Assembly: GCF_958295425.1 (NCBI RefSeq)
Contig: NC_081142.1
Coordinates: forward strand, 24,650,469-24,714,468
From: Solea solea
Lineage: Eukaryota > Chordata > Actinopteri > Pleuronectiformes > Soleidae
Reading direction: 5' to 3'
Length of the DNA: 64,000 nt
Each line of letters begins with the position of its first letter. Position 1 is the first letter of the stretch. The position numbers were made by a program, and so were the translations under genes. Under the pieces are notes generated by a model that made no database searches, had not been told where the DNA came from, and saw only the letters and a list, made by a program, of their open reading frames with translations. This document shows, piece by piece, positions 55,174 through 64,000 of this stretch.

Positions 55174-55453
55174 TAACTGTAACTGTAGCTGTAGCTGTAG
55201 CTGTAACTGTAACTGTAGCTGTAACTGTAACTGTAGCTGTAACTGTAACTGTAGCCGTAACTGTAGCTGTAGCTGTAACTGTAACTGTAACTGTAGCTGT
55301 AACTGTAACTGTAACTGTAGCTGAAGCTGTAACTGTAACTGTAGCTGCAACTGTAACTGTAGCTGTAACTGTAGCTGTAGCTGTAACTGTAACTGTAGCT
55401 GTAACTGTAACTGTAGCTGTAACTGTAACTGTAACTGTAGCTGTAACTGTAGA
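55174..55453 (+). repeat. CTGTAR hexamer array
   Basis: About 46 copies of the hexamer CTGTAA or CTGTAG in irregular order. One GCCGTA, one GCTGAA and one GCTGCA variant are present. The Gln-Leu and Thr-Val frames on minus are artefacts. Confidence 0.97.
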
Positions 55454-55570
55454 GGACGTTTTTTTAAAGAACTTTATTGAACTTTCAAAAGTGGTCAGGA
55501 CCCTTTTCACTGCAGATATTTGTCGACAAACACAGGTTTTCAACAGATTGTCAGTTTAGAATCTATAATC
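55454..55570. other. Short unique spacer
   Basis: Nothing recognised. Confidence 0.3.
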
Positions 55571-55890
55571 TAATCTTTCTTTATGTATTTCTATGTAGTA
55601 TTTTTGAGTATTTCTGAGTATCTCTGAGTATTTTTGAGTATTTCTGAGTAGTATTTCTTTGTACTTTTTAGTATGTTTGAGTATTTCTGAGTAGTATTTT
55701 TGAGTACTCTTGAGTATTTCTTACTTGTTTTTTTAGTATTTCTGAGTACTTTTGAGTATTTCTGAGTAGTAACTTTGAGTACTTTTGAGTATTTCTTAGT
55801 ACTTTTTTTAGTATTTTTGAGTATTTCTTAGTACTTTTGAGTATTTCTTAGTACTTTGTAGTATGCTTGAGTATTTCTAAGTAGTATTTC
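55571..55890 (+). repeat. GAGTATTTCT minisatellite, block 1
   Basis: Irregular units GAGTATTTCTGAGTA, GTATTTTTGAGTA and GTACTTTTGAGTATTTCTTA, with period about 10-20. A second block of the same units lies at 57140-57310. Confidence 0.9.
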
Positions 55891-57139
55891 TAAAGTTATT
55901 TTCATTAAAAAGGTCAAATTGACTGTGATTCATATGTTTGTAATATTATTTGTAACTATTTCTTTTCATTGTGATGTAATATAATGTAATTTCTGTAAAG
56001 CTTGTTGGTTGCCTGCTCATCTGTCATAACAGTCGTCCAATCGTGAGATACCGGGGTGGGACATGCAGTATGCAGGTTAGATCTATATGGACAGACTGAG
56101 AACGTCAGAAAGACGACATGGGTGATTTGCTGTAATGCGGGAGTATTGTTCTCTTGCCAGGGTAGATGCAGAGTTTGTCAACGGTACATGGACATACAAA
56201 AGCATAGAGAAGGTAAATGTTTATAATGTGGTAATAATGGACTGTGTTACTGCTAGTAATGTTGCAATGTGAATGCTAAACGTAATTAGCGATTAGCTCG
56301 CGCTAGCATGCTAACGGTTGTTTTACACATGTTAAGCTATTGTAGCCTCACGTTACTTGTTTTGCTAATTGTGTGCTACTGTTAGTTTGCTATGTGAACT
56401 CGGAATGAGCTCATGGAAGCGCATAGACTGTCAATATGACTGGTTAAGGGACATGTATGCGTGTTCGCCAGAGTACAGGACCAGAATAAACTTCTTGGAC
56501 CTTGTTTGCCCTCGGAGCAGTAAGCGGCAGGTATCGGCTGTGAGTGAGAAGCTACGTGGGTCAAGGCCGTGGTCACGAGTTTTCTATTTCCCTCATCCAT
56601 CCAGCCATCCATCCATAACCTCCCTACTCCCCTTCCATCACCCACACACACAGCACACGCTAACTGAGGACGGACAGTGTGAGTAACAACGTGCAGTTAT
56701 TTCTTTTTATTTTACTTATCTGAGTGAAGCAGTCACTGAGTTTTTGACCTCACCGAACCTGCGCATCGAATTGGGCCCGCATCTTTTTATTTCAAAGACC
56801 GTTTAGACTTTAAGTATGGTGTGAATATAGTCATTAGTTTGGGCATTGAACTGTTTTTTTTTATTTATTTCAAGAATATGTGAATGTTTCTGAAAGATCT
56901 GTGAAAATATGGAAACATTTAACAAGTGCCAAGCTTGGCTTGTGTGTAATACAGCTGAGTTATTTTAAGTACTGTGTGTGAGTGATAATTGCAATTTATT
57001 ATACATATTGATCGGGTTTAAAATAAGTATTTTTGCTCCAGTTATTTTAAGTTGTTTCGTCACCACAAAACCAAACTGAAAGAACCCAGAACCCGCCCAG
57101 AGTGATGAATTAGAACAGTCACATGAGTAGAGTGTTACA
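55891..57139. other. Unclassified segment between two related minisatellite blocks
   Basis: It holds GTGAGATACCGGGGTGGGAC near 56044, a 105-codon plus frame at 56369-56686 with no known domain, an AATAAA followed by a TTGGACCTTGTTTGCCCTCG tail near 56487, and GAATTGGGCCCGCATC near 56770. The composition and location suggest an inserted element, possibly LTR-like. Ends and target duplication were not found. Confidence 0.3.
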
Positions 57140-57312
57140 CTTTTTAGTATGTTTGAGTATTTCTGAGTAGTATTTTGAGTATCTCTGAGTATTTTTCTGC
57201 ATAGTATTACTGAGTATTCCTGAATAGCATTTCTCAGTAGTATTTGTAACTAGTATTTTTGAGTACCTCTGAGGATTTTTCAGTATTTCTGAGTAGTATT
57301 TTTGAGTCTCTC
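57140..57312 (+). repeat. GAGTATTTCT minisatellite, block 2
   Basis: The same words as block 1 (GAGTATTTCTGAGTAGTATT, TTGAGTATCTCTGAG). Confidence 0.85.
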
Positions 57313-57629
57313 TGAAACAGAGTGTTCGGACATGAGACTATGTTGAGTGACAGATTGATGGATTTAAAGACCTTCAGATAAAAAGGAGTAGAAAGAAGGG
57401 GGATATATAAATATAACACAGAGGAGTCGTAATCCAGCGATATCACCCCTCCAGGGCCAGAAGGGGAGGCATAAAGGAGCGTAAACGGTGGGCTGGAGTC
57501 AGTCAGTCAATCTGGAAGCTAAATTAATATGCAACAGCCAACGCTAATATGCCCTTTGAGGAGGCCTGGCATATTGTGCTCAAGACTTTAAGCTTGTGAA
57601 GAAGCCTGAAGGCAAATTGCTATGAATAA
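57313..57629. promoter_or_regulatory. Candidate conserved non-coding element
   Basis: 57430-57625 is repeat-free with AATCCAGCGATATCACCCCT, CTAAATTAATATGCAACAGC and TAATATGCCCTTTGAGGAGG. It resembles the other candidate blocks in composition. Unverified. Confidence 0.3.
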
Positions 57630-59062
57630 CATGAAATACAATATCATGCTCAGTAAAGTGAAGGATTTGTATGATGCTGCTGCTGCTGCTCTCGTGAATC
57701 TACTCACGCTTGTCTTTTATCTCCTCTGTCGCCTGTTTTTACCTCAAATTAACTCACTTTTTAAAGTGGAACTAAAACACTTTCAGGTGTTTATTATGCA
57801 TCCAGTTCATGTTATTCATGATCCAGGTCTAAAATCTTCTAAAAGGAAATTAAATGATTACATGGAGTAATAAAAATACTGCCCTCTCTGGTCAAACACC
57901 AGCTACTGCAGTCAAATTCTGACGTTGCCTTTCTTCAGCTTCTTGTCCAATCACCACAAGGCTTGTTGTCCCAGACTCCGCCCCCTTTTATAAATGCTGT
58001 TTCTTTCTCATCTTTCAGATTTCACTACCAGACCACGCCCACTTCCCCCCTCCCCTTCCTCTCCTTGTTTTAAAATCAGGTATTGGGCGGAGTTGACTTC
58101 ACAGAAGAATTTGAGAACAATGTCAATCTGATATAAAATTATATTTGTCTTTGTTATGTCTTGTGATCGATGTAGACACATTTTAAAGTATATATAATTT
58201 TGCGTTCATGTGATATTTTCAGGTTTGATATTTTTGGTAGAATCTGATCCAGTGATTTCGACCTTTGTGTTCATGTAAAACTTATTTTTTGCTATATTTG
58301 ACACTTTCTTATATTATTTTTTACTTTATCGTAATATTCTGTTATGGCTGTATTCTTTAGGAGTTGTAAAGTGCTGCAGTAAAACAATACTTTCTCAGTT
58401 TTTTGGGATCAATAACATATTATCTCTATGTATTATAAAATATCTATCTTTTTTTGTAGCCGTTTATACGTATGTTAGACGAGACTCTTGCTTGAAGGAG
58501 GCGGCCACTGCTTGAGAAAAGGAGGAGTTAGAGGAAGAGGAGTCATCTGTTCTAACTCATCTCGTACTGGACCTTTAAAAAGGTGTATAAATCATCAGCT
58601 GATGTAGAATCGTGTTTTTGTTTTTTCTTCCTCTGGTTTGACCTACATTCTTTTCATAATCTGAAAATCAACACTCGTAAATTACCAGGTTACATTCATC
58701 AAACATCCCATAAAAACAACATCATTAAATTTACCACAGTGTCAGCACAGAGGGAGAGAGGCTGAGACAGAGAGAGTGAGAGGGAGAGACAGAATGAGAT
58801 AGTGAGAGACAGAAAGAGAGAGAGGAAGAGAGAGTGTTTGACAGCGTCCGTGTGTGTGTGTCTCTGTCTGACTGTCTCTGCCTGACTGTGTCTCTGTCTG
58901 ACTGTGTCCTTAAGCTAATTGGCTAGTTAGCTGGTGAAATGAACGTCAACAGTGAGCTACTTATTTATAGCTGTAAACGTTACTATTAACGATGACGATT
59001 TCATTAGCCTTAGCACACATATTTTAACGTTATAACAGCGATGTCATGTTTGAGAAGGAAAT
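57630..59062. repeat. Upstream flank with GA-rich and TGTCTCTG tracts
   Basis: A GAGAGA-rich tract lies at 58748-58835, and TGTCTGACTGTCTCTGCCTG repeats lie at 58858-58912. The rest is AT-rich DNA without a gene. Confidence 0.6.
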
Positions 59063-59070
59063 GTGACAAC

Positions 59071-60176
59071 TAGGGGGAATTGATAGGTTTTTATCAATAT
59101 TGTCGATTCTACCTATCAATCCAATTCCTTATCAATTCCTTATCGATTCCTGAGTAGTTAATCGAATGGAAAAAAGGACTTCTACACAGTCTTCTGAACC
59201 AAAAGCAACCATTTTATTTTTTCCCCAAAATGATGTATGTACAAGACTGAACATACTTAACAAAACCATGACAAGATTTGGTGTAGAAAGAAAATATAGT
59301 CTAAATAATTTAGACTGATACAATAAATAAAAAACAGGGATAGAAATGTTATACTTGCTAAATGCTTGCATGCTTAATTACAGCTTAATGCTCCTTTTCT
59401 TAAAAGGGATATTGTAAATGAAGTAACAGTGGACATACAAGTCCTCTTTAGAAAAATAGTCACGTATGCCACAATAACATTGTTCATGTAACTTACTGCA
59501 TGTTTAAACCAGATTTCACTAAAATTGTTGCTTAACACTCCTTTTCTAAAAAGGGATATACAATGTCAATGAAATGGTGAACATAACTACATCCACTTTA
59601 GATAAATAGGCATGTATGCCTGCATAACATTTTTTTTTAAATGAAAATAACGCTACTTTAAGCTTGTCACAGTACTCTTAATGTACATCAGCAATTCTTA
59701 TGTAAGAATACAAGCATGTCTGCCTTTTCTGGGAGGATTCTTGAGCGTTCCACACTGCATGCAGGATATTTAATATGAACGTTAGTAAAGTTACGTTACC
59801 GTCGTCAACAGAGGTCGCAGTGGAGCTTTGACCAGAAACATTAGCACTCGTATGCAGACGGTCAAACACATGACATTCTTGGTACCTAATGCCATGCTGG
59901 GTTGACAAATGTTTCAACATGTTGCTAGTATTTGCACCCTTACACGATATTAATGCATTGCACTCATTACAAGCAGCAGAATTTTCTGCCTGTTTGGTTA
60001 AATGGAGCCAGACTTTGGATCTCTTTCTCCTCTCCATGACGCTTCCTCGTGTGGTGGGAAGATCCGAGTCCAAATTTCGGGGAAACCGGAAAAACATCGT
60101 GCAGTGAAATGTGAGAATCGTTAAGAACAATCGATAACGTTGGAGGCGTACAATTCTGATGGAATCGCCATCCCTA
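59071..60176 (-). mobile_element. hAT transposon, non-autonomous, with BED exon
   Basis: The ends read TAGGGGGAATTGATAG (left) and GGAATCGCCATCCCTA (right), imperfect inverted repeats starting TAGGG. The flanking octamers GTGACAAC (59063-59070) and GTGATAAT (60177-60184) match at 6 of 8 positions, as expected for an old 8-base hAT target duplication. Inside are one BED zinc-finger exon (minus strand) and a local tandem duplication (about 59383-59497 and 59528-59633). No hAT catalytic or dimerisation domain is present, so it cannot move by itself. Confidence 0.8.
59800..60037 (-). CDS. BED-type zinc-finger exon of hAT element (partial)
   Basis: Taken from the Met at 60037 (residue 32 of a longer open frame) to a donor-like G|GTAACG at 59799. 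The pattern VWLHLTKQAENSAACNECNA, then ISCKGANTSNMLKHLSTQHG, has the BED finger spacing CX2C ... HX4H with the aromatic VW ahead of it. BED fingers bind DNA in hAT transposases and in domesticated ZBED proteins. Here no following transposase exon is visible, so this is a fragment within the element, not a host gene. Confidence 0.7.
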
Positions 60177-60184
60177 GTGATAAT

Positions 60185-60440
60185 GTTAATGTTTTATAAT
60201 ATATATTCATAGTGCATAGCTTTTGGTTCCATTTTACAAAGCACTAAACATTTACAGCTAAAAATGTTAAAGTGAAAAAGCCAGAGTTGTGCCTTCATTT
60301 TATTTTATTTATCACATTATGTCAGAAATGCTGCTACAAGCTGCAAAGTATCATCTTAATTGTCTTTATTTTTAGTTAGCAGATACCTTAAACACTTCAA
60401 GCTGGAAGCTAATGATGGCGATATAAGTGCAGCTGCATGC
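60185..60440. other. AT-rich flank, no gene
   Basis: Nothing recognised. Confidence 0.3.
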
Positions 60441-60533
60441 TGCTGCTGTTTAAGTATGATCCCATTAGTTGACTAATCGCACAAATAATCGGTGACTAGA
60501 CGATTATCAAAATAATCGTTTGTGGCAGCCCTA
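60441..60533 (-). mobile_element. hAT-like MITE end
   Basis: TTAGTTGACTAATCGCACAA, GACGATTATCAAAATAATCG and TTTGTGGCAGCCCTA form the terminus of a TAGGGCTG-type element. The other end is not visible. Confidence 0.55.
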
Positions 60534-60660
60534 ATGTTGAGGACATTTTGTTAAAACAAAGACTTTAAAAAAAATAAAATAAAAGTGAAGACATTTTGTT
60601 AAATTGAGGACATTTTATTAAAACAAAGACATTTAGTTAAAGTGAGGACATGTCAGGCTC
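60534..60660 (+). repeat. GAGGACATTTTGTTAAAACA tandem
   Basis: Three to four degenerate units of about 33-36 bases: GAGGACATTTTGTTAAAACA and AAGACTTT-type words. Confidence 0.7.
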
Positions 60661-61150
60661 CGTGGATTGTTTAAAATTTGACTCGTTTCTACTTTTATTA
60701 ACTCTTCTTTAATCTTATTTTTTTCTGGTTGTGCTTTAATCTCGTAGGAATGTGGTTTAAATGTCCCAGATTAAAGACGTCCAGCGTACAAACGCAGGTG
60801 ATAACCTTAATAAAAGATGACAGACGACACCAGGAAACAAATTACAGGCTGACACATTGCACACATGCTGTCACCCTGGGTTGAAATGGCAGACGCTGCA
60901 GTGTTTTATTATTTATCGAGTTAGTTGATGAAATGTCATCTTTGATGATGCGACGCTCACAGAGAGACGCTGAAGTCTCTGAAGTGTTAACTGACACGCG
61001 TCGCTGCCGTAGCCTTAATGCCAAGAGCCGCCACTCGTCTTTAAATATTGAAGGTCTACATGAGGAGGAACATGGACTCCTTTGTGCTGCCTGTCATTAT
61101 TAAACATATGTCGACGGGTGTAAATTAATTGGGTGGAGAGTTATCCCTTC
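60661..61150. promoter_or_regulatory. Candidate conserved non-coding element
   Basis: 60775-61145 is repeat-free with ACAAATTACAGGCTGACACA, GTTTTATTATTTATCGAGTT, TGTCATTATTAAACATATGT and GTAAATTAATTGGGTGG. It is the outermost of the candidate regulatory blocks above the PBX start. Unverified. Confidence 0.3.
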
Positions 61151-61489
61151 TCTCTGTCTGTCTTTTCTTTTTTGTTCACTGATTAAAGGACGAGTGTGAA
61201 ACCTTTCACAAACGACACTTCGGTTTAAATCAAAAGCAGAAAAGACCAGAAACACACTGAGTATAATAAACTCTGACTTATTTTAAATGTATCACTTATA
61301 CATATTAATTTTGTATAACATATTCATATTGAATATGTTGTTACAAAAACTGACTTTTAAGAAAGTAAAAGTAGTATAAAAAGCCTTTGTCTCAATAAGA
61401 TATTACAGCGTAATTATAATTAGCTATAATTATCAGTGCTTTGGTACATATCTATCTATATATATATATATATATATATATGTATACAT
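61151..61489. other. AT-rich flank with (TA)n
   Basis: A TA run lies at 61455-61482, just before the SINE. No gene is visible. Confidence 0.5.
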
Positions 61490-61883
61490 ACATATATTAG
61501 GGGGCCACACGGTGGTGTAGTGGTTAGCACTCTCGCCTTGCAGCGAGAAGACCCGGTTGGAACAAGGGCCTTTCTGCATGGAGTTTGCATGTTCTCCCCG
61601 TGTGTGCGTGGGTTCTCTCCGGGTACTCCGGCTTCCTCCCACAGTCCAAAAACATGCAATGTGGGGATAGGTAAATTGGACACTCCAAATTGACCATAGG
61701 AGTGAGTGTGAGAGTGAATGGTTGTTTGTCTCTATCTGTGTGTGGCCCTGCGATGGGCTGGCGAACTGTCCAGGGTGTACCCCACCTATCGCCCGATGTA
61801 GCTGAGATTGGCACAGCACCCCCCGCGACCCTCTGGTTGAGGATAAAGCGGTAGATGATGACTGACTGACTGACATATATTAG
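61490..61883 (+). repeat. Target-site duplication of SINE
   Basis: ACATATATTAG occurs perfectly at 61490-61500 and 61873-61883, bracketing the SINE. Confidence 0.92.
61501..61872 (+). mobile_element. tRNA-derived SINE with LINE-type tail
   Basis: The head GGGGCCACACGGTGGTGTAG then TGGTTAGCAC contains a good A box (TGGTGTAGTGGTT) and a decayed B box (CCGGTTGGAAC), as in a tRNA-related pol III promoter. The body TTCTCCCCGTGTGTGCGTGG, ATGGGCTGGCGAACTGTCCA and AGGATAAAGCGGTAGATGAT ends in a TGACTGACTGAC microtail. This matches the well-known teleost SINE group sharing a 3' end with RTE-type LINEs. The perfect 11-base duplication indicates a fairly recent insertion. Confidence 0.9.
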
Positions 61884-62264
61884 GGCTGTCGATTGATAAT
61901 TTTTTTTTTAGCTAATTAATCATACAATTTTCTGTAATTAATCGCGAAAATAAACCTGAAGCTTATAACAGATATTTATTTATGTAATATCATGGAATGA
62001 ATGTAGAATCAACACAAAACATATATTTGAATTCAAAGACTGTTATAATGGCTTTTTTAAACTTTGAACACAGTTTCATCTTTCTTATATTCTGAGATAG
62101 AAATAATAACAGAACTCAGAACCACGTTAACGTGAAGGCGAAGTGCAGCGATGTCCTCATACAGAGTGTGTGTTCTCGACACGATGGTTCCTCTCCAGGG
62201 TTTAGATCGTAAGAGGAATCTCCCGACGCAACGCCAGTGACTTCTTTCAGACCTTCATCGCTTA
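61873..62264 (+). mobile_element. TAGGGCTGTCGATTG-type element (partial)
   Basis: TTAGGGCTGTCGATTGATAA, AGCTAATTAATCATACAATT and TCTGTAATTAATCGCG open a familiar teleost non-autonomous element. It continues at least to CGTGAAGGCGAAGTGCAGCG and CAGACCTTCATCGC near 62255. The SINE is inserted at its left end. Confidence 0.5.
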
Positions 62265-62431
62265 ACATATATATATATATGTGTGTGTATATATGTATGT
62301 ATATATATGTATGTATGTATGTGTGTGTATATATATGTATGTATGTATATATGTATGTGTATATATGTATGTGTGTGTATATATTTATGTGTATATATAT
62401 ATGTATGTATGTATATGTGTATATATGTATA

Positions 62432-62495
<64 letters not shown>

Positions 62496-62512
62496 GTATA
62501 TGTATGTTTGAT
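62265..62512. repeat. TA/TGTA simple repeat
   Basis: TATATGTATGTATG mixtures followed by a 50-base TA run. The Tyr-Ile-Cys frames are artefacts. Confidence 0.95.
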
Positions 62513-63720
62513 AAAATTTCAAACTCACAAGCTGGTAATACAAGACTATTTTTTAAGATACAATGAAGTGTGGTGCGCCCGACCCCTCCGGGATCCCACC
62601 TCAGACCTCGCACCCCCTTCACTTTCGCCGTGCGGAACAGTCCACTGGTGGCTGGGGAGAAGACCTACGAGGGGATCCTTCTGCACATTCTCGTTTTTTT
62701 GTATGTGTATGTGTTATTTTTCCTTTTCCCTAATAGGAGTGTCAGAGCCACTCAATACACAGTGCATACTGTAATGAAACATCAAACGGATGAAGTACCC
62801 GGCACTTTTATAAACAAAGTGACGCCCTTGATGTGGCTTAAAACATAGACCTACCTTACATGAAAACGAAATCCATTTGTCGATCTTTCCTTGTGAAGTG
62901 GGCGATGGAAGCGTAGTAAAGTTTGTCCTTTGACTTGAGCTCCAAAAGAAGTCCTTTCTCTATGGACATCAGTACCAATGGTGATCCTGTCCGGTACTGT
63001 TTCGGGTGTGCATCTCAATTGAGTCGAGTAAGACGGGGGGAGTTGGACACAGGGATGGTCAGCACCAGGCAGGTGAGGGGACACAGCTGTGGCATGCTCT
63101 CAGTCAGCTCGTTAAGTGTCAGAAAGTGCAGCAGGTCTGATGGGCTCCTTGCCTCAAAGTTTGCCAAAGTTAGAACATGACTGTCAGTTCAATCAAGTGC
63201 AGCCCGTAGTTTTCACTATGCAGCTTCCGGTCTCCAACTAATAAGAATTTTCAGTCTTGAAATGCCTTTCCACTTTCATAACCTTTTCTTTTAATTCGAG
63301 TTCTGGAGTTGGACTTCCATTTTTTATTACTTGAAGTTTTTCTGTGAAAGGCCGCCTTGACAAAGGCGATACTATCAAGCTAGCCACAACATCGCTCTCT
63401 CAACCTCTCTCAGCACTCTGGGGGGCGTGTCGTGTATCTGTGGTCTGCAGTTAGACCTGCACTGTTCGGACTTCACAAAGGCATAGGATTTTTTGTTTTT
63501 GGCCCACCCACTTAAAATCAAACAGTGATTGGTCAGTTTGCCCATCACTCTCCAAACCAAAACACATTGCTAGGCCTTCTCCGGAATTCGAGAAGTCCTA
63601 ACCAATGAATGAGCCAGCTAACCGGGCCAAATAGAGACGGACGATTCTGATTGGATAACATGTTTCAGGACAGTAACCCTTTCATTGCTGATGGGAACAT
63701 GACAGTAAACTTAACTTTAG
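62513..63720. mobile_element. Unclassified transposon-like segment
   Basis: A balanced-composition segment after the TA tract. 62575-62680 carries CGACCCCTCCGGGATCCCAC and CTACGAGGGGATCCTTCTGC. A 77-codon minus frame (62851-63084) reads VKGQTLLRFHRPLHKERSTN-type sequence without a domain I can name. 63390-63620 has repeat-like wording (GGCATAGGATTTTTTGTTTT, CCAATGAATGAGCCAGCTAA). Probably a decayed transposable element. Family, ends and coding status are unknown. Confidence 0.3.
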
Positions 63721-63780
63721 AACATAGATGATTGAAAATGTATTAAACGTATTGTATTAAATTAAATGACATACATTTTT

Positions 63781-63822
<42 letters not shown>

Positions 63823-64000
63823 CACACACACACATATATACATACATATATATATATATACATATATATTATTTAATACTAATTAAATAATACTTTAATA
63901 CAAATTTTTTGGTCCAGAATTAATGTAGAAGGCCCTGACGGTTCCCCATACGGTTAAGCGTATCTATATTACATATTTTAGACTTTAGTAACCAGCTAAA
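63721..64000. repeat. AT-rich flank with (TA)n
   Basis: TA runs at 63784-63818 and 63849-63865 surround a short CACACACA. No gene is visible up to the edge. Confidence 0.85.

Noticed and set aside
56369..56686. 105-codon frame as a host gene
   Set aside because: No recognisable domain. The latter half runs into CATCCATCC/CACACA simple sequence. It sits in a segment that looks inserted.
61501..61575. Functional tRNA gene
   Set aside because: An A box is present but the B box is degraded, and the sequence continues into a SINE body with target duplications.
62116..62774. 163-168-codon Tyr/Ile/Cys/His frames
   Set aside because: Translation of TA/TGTA simple repeats with short non-repeat tails. 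No domain.

Overview
The window is vertebrate nuclear DNA, almost certainly from a ray-finned (percomorph-type) teleost. It is rich in CA/GA microsatellites and minisatellites. It carries fish-type transposons (a BEL/Pao LTR element, hAT-like elements, MITEs and a tRNA-derived SINE), and its only host coding sequence is split into exons with GT-AG introns. There are no operons and no prokaryotic genes.

The host gene is a PBX TALE-homeodomain gene on the minus strand, best matched to the PBX1 type. Coding exon 1 (41167-41354) encodes the N-terminus and the start of the PBC-A domain. Intron 1 (40030-41166) carries an in-frame minisatellite. Exon 2 (39956-40029) continues PBC-A and lies between two CA repeats. 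Exons 3 onward, including the homeodomain, are not seen, so positions 1-39955 are read as intron 2. Positions from about 41360 upward are the 5' UTR, promoter and upstream flank. Several unique, low-repeat stretches rich in homeodomain/POU/TALE-like motifs (about 2.94-3.96, 16.0-17.1, 23.0-24.0, 25.1-25.6, 35.9, 49.65-49.9, 53.4-53.7, 57.43-57.62 and 60.8-61.15 kb) are candidate conserved regulatory elements of this developmental gene. That is inference, because no alignment could be run.

The main mobile element is a full-length BEL/Pao LTR retrotransposon (5445-12845, minus strand). It has 322-bp LTRs that read as identical, a 5-bp target duplication (CACAA), a gag-protease frame and an RT-RNase H-integrase frame. 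The two frames are in the same phase and separated by one UAG codon. It sits inside an older hAT-like MITE and in the same sense as the host gene. A 1.1-kb hAT element with a BED zinc-finger exon lies at 59071-60176. A SINE with a perfect 11-bp target duplication lies at 61501-61872, and an internally deleted relative lies at 51942-52232. A fold-back element family with long inverted repeats has three copies (about 13.95, 15.24 and 42.35 kb).

The largest repeat is a 4.2-kb minisatellite of a 30-bp unit (18322-22563). It has higher-order duplications, and its unit variants are mostly CG to TG/CA changes. Other arrays include a 39-bp unit at 48.59-49.29 kb lying between two copies of a 200-bp sequence, and 6-, 10-, 21-, 22- and 24-bp arrays. 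The long open frames in these arrays are consequences of unit lengths divisible by three, not genes.
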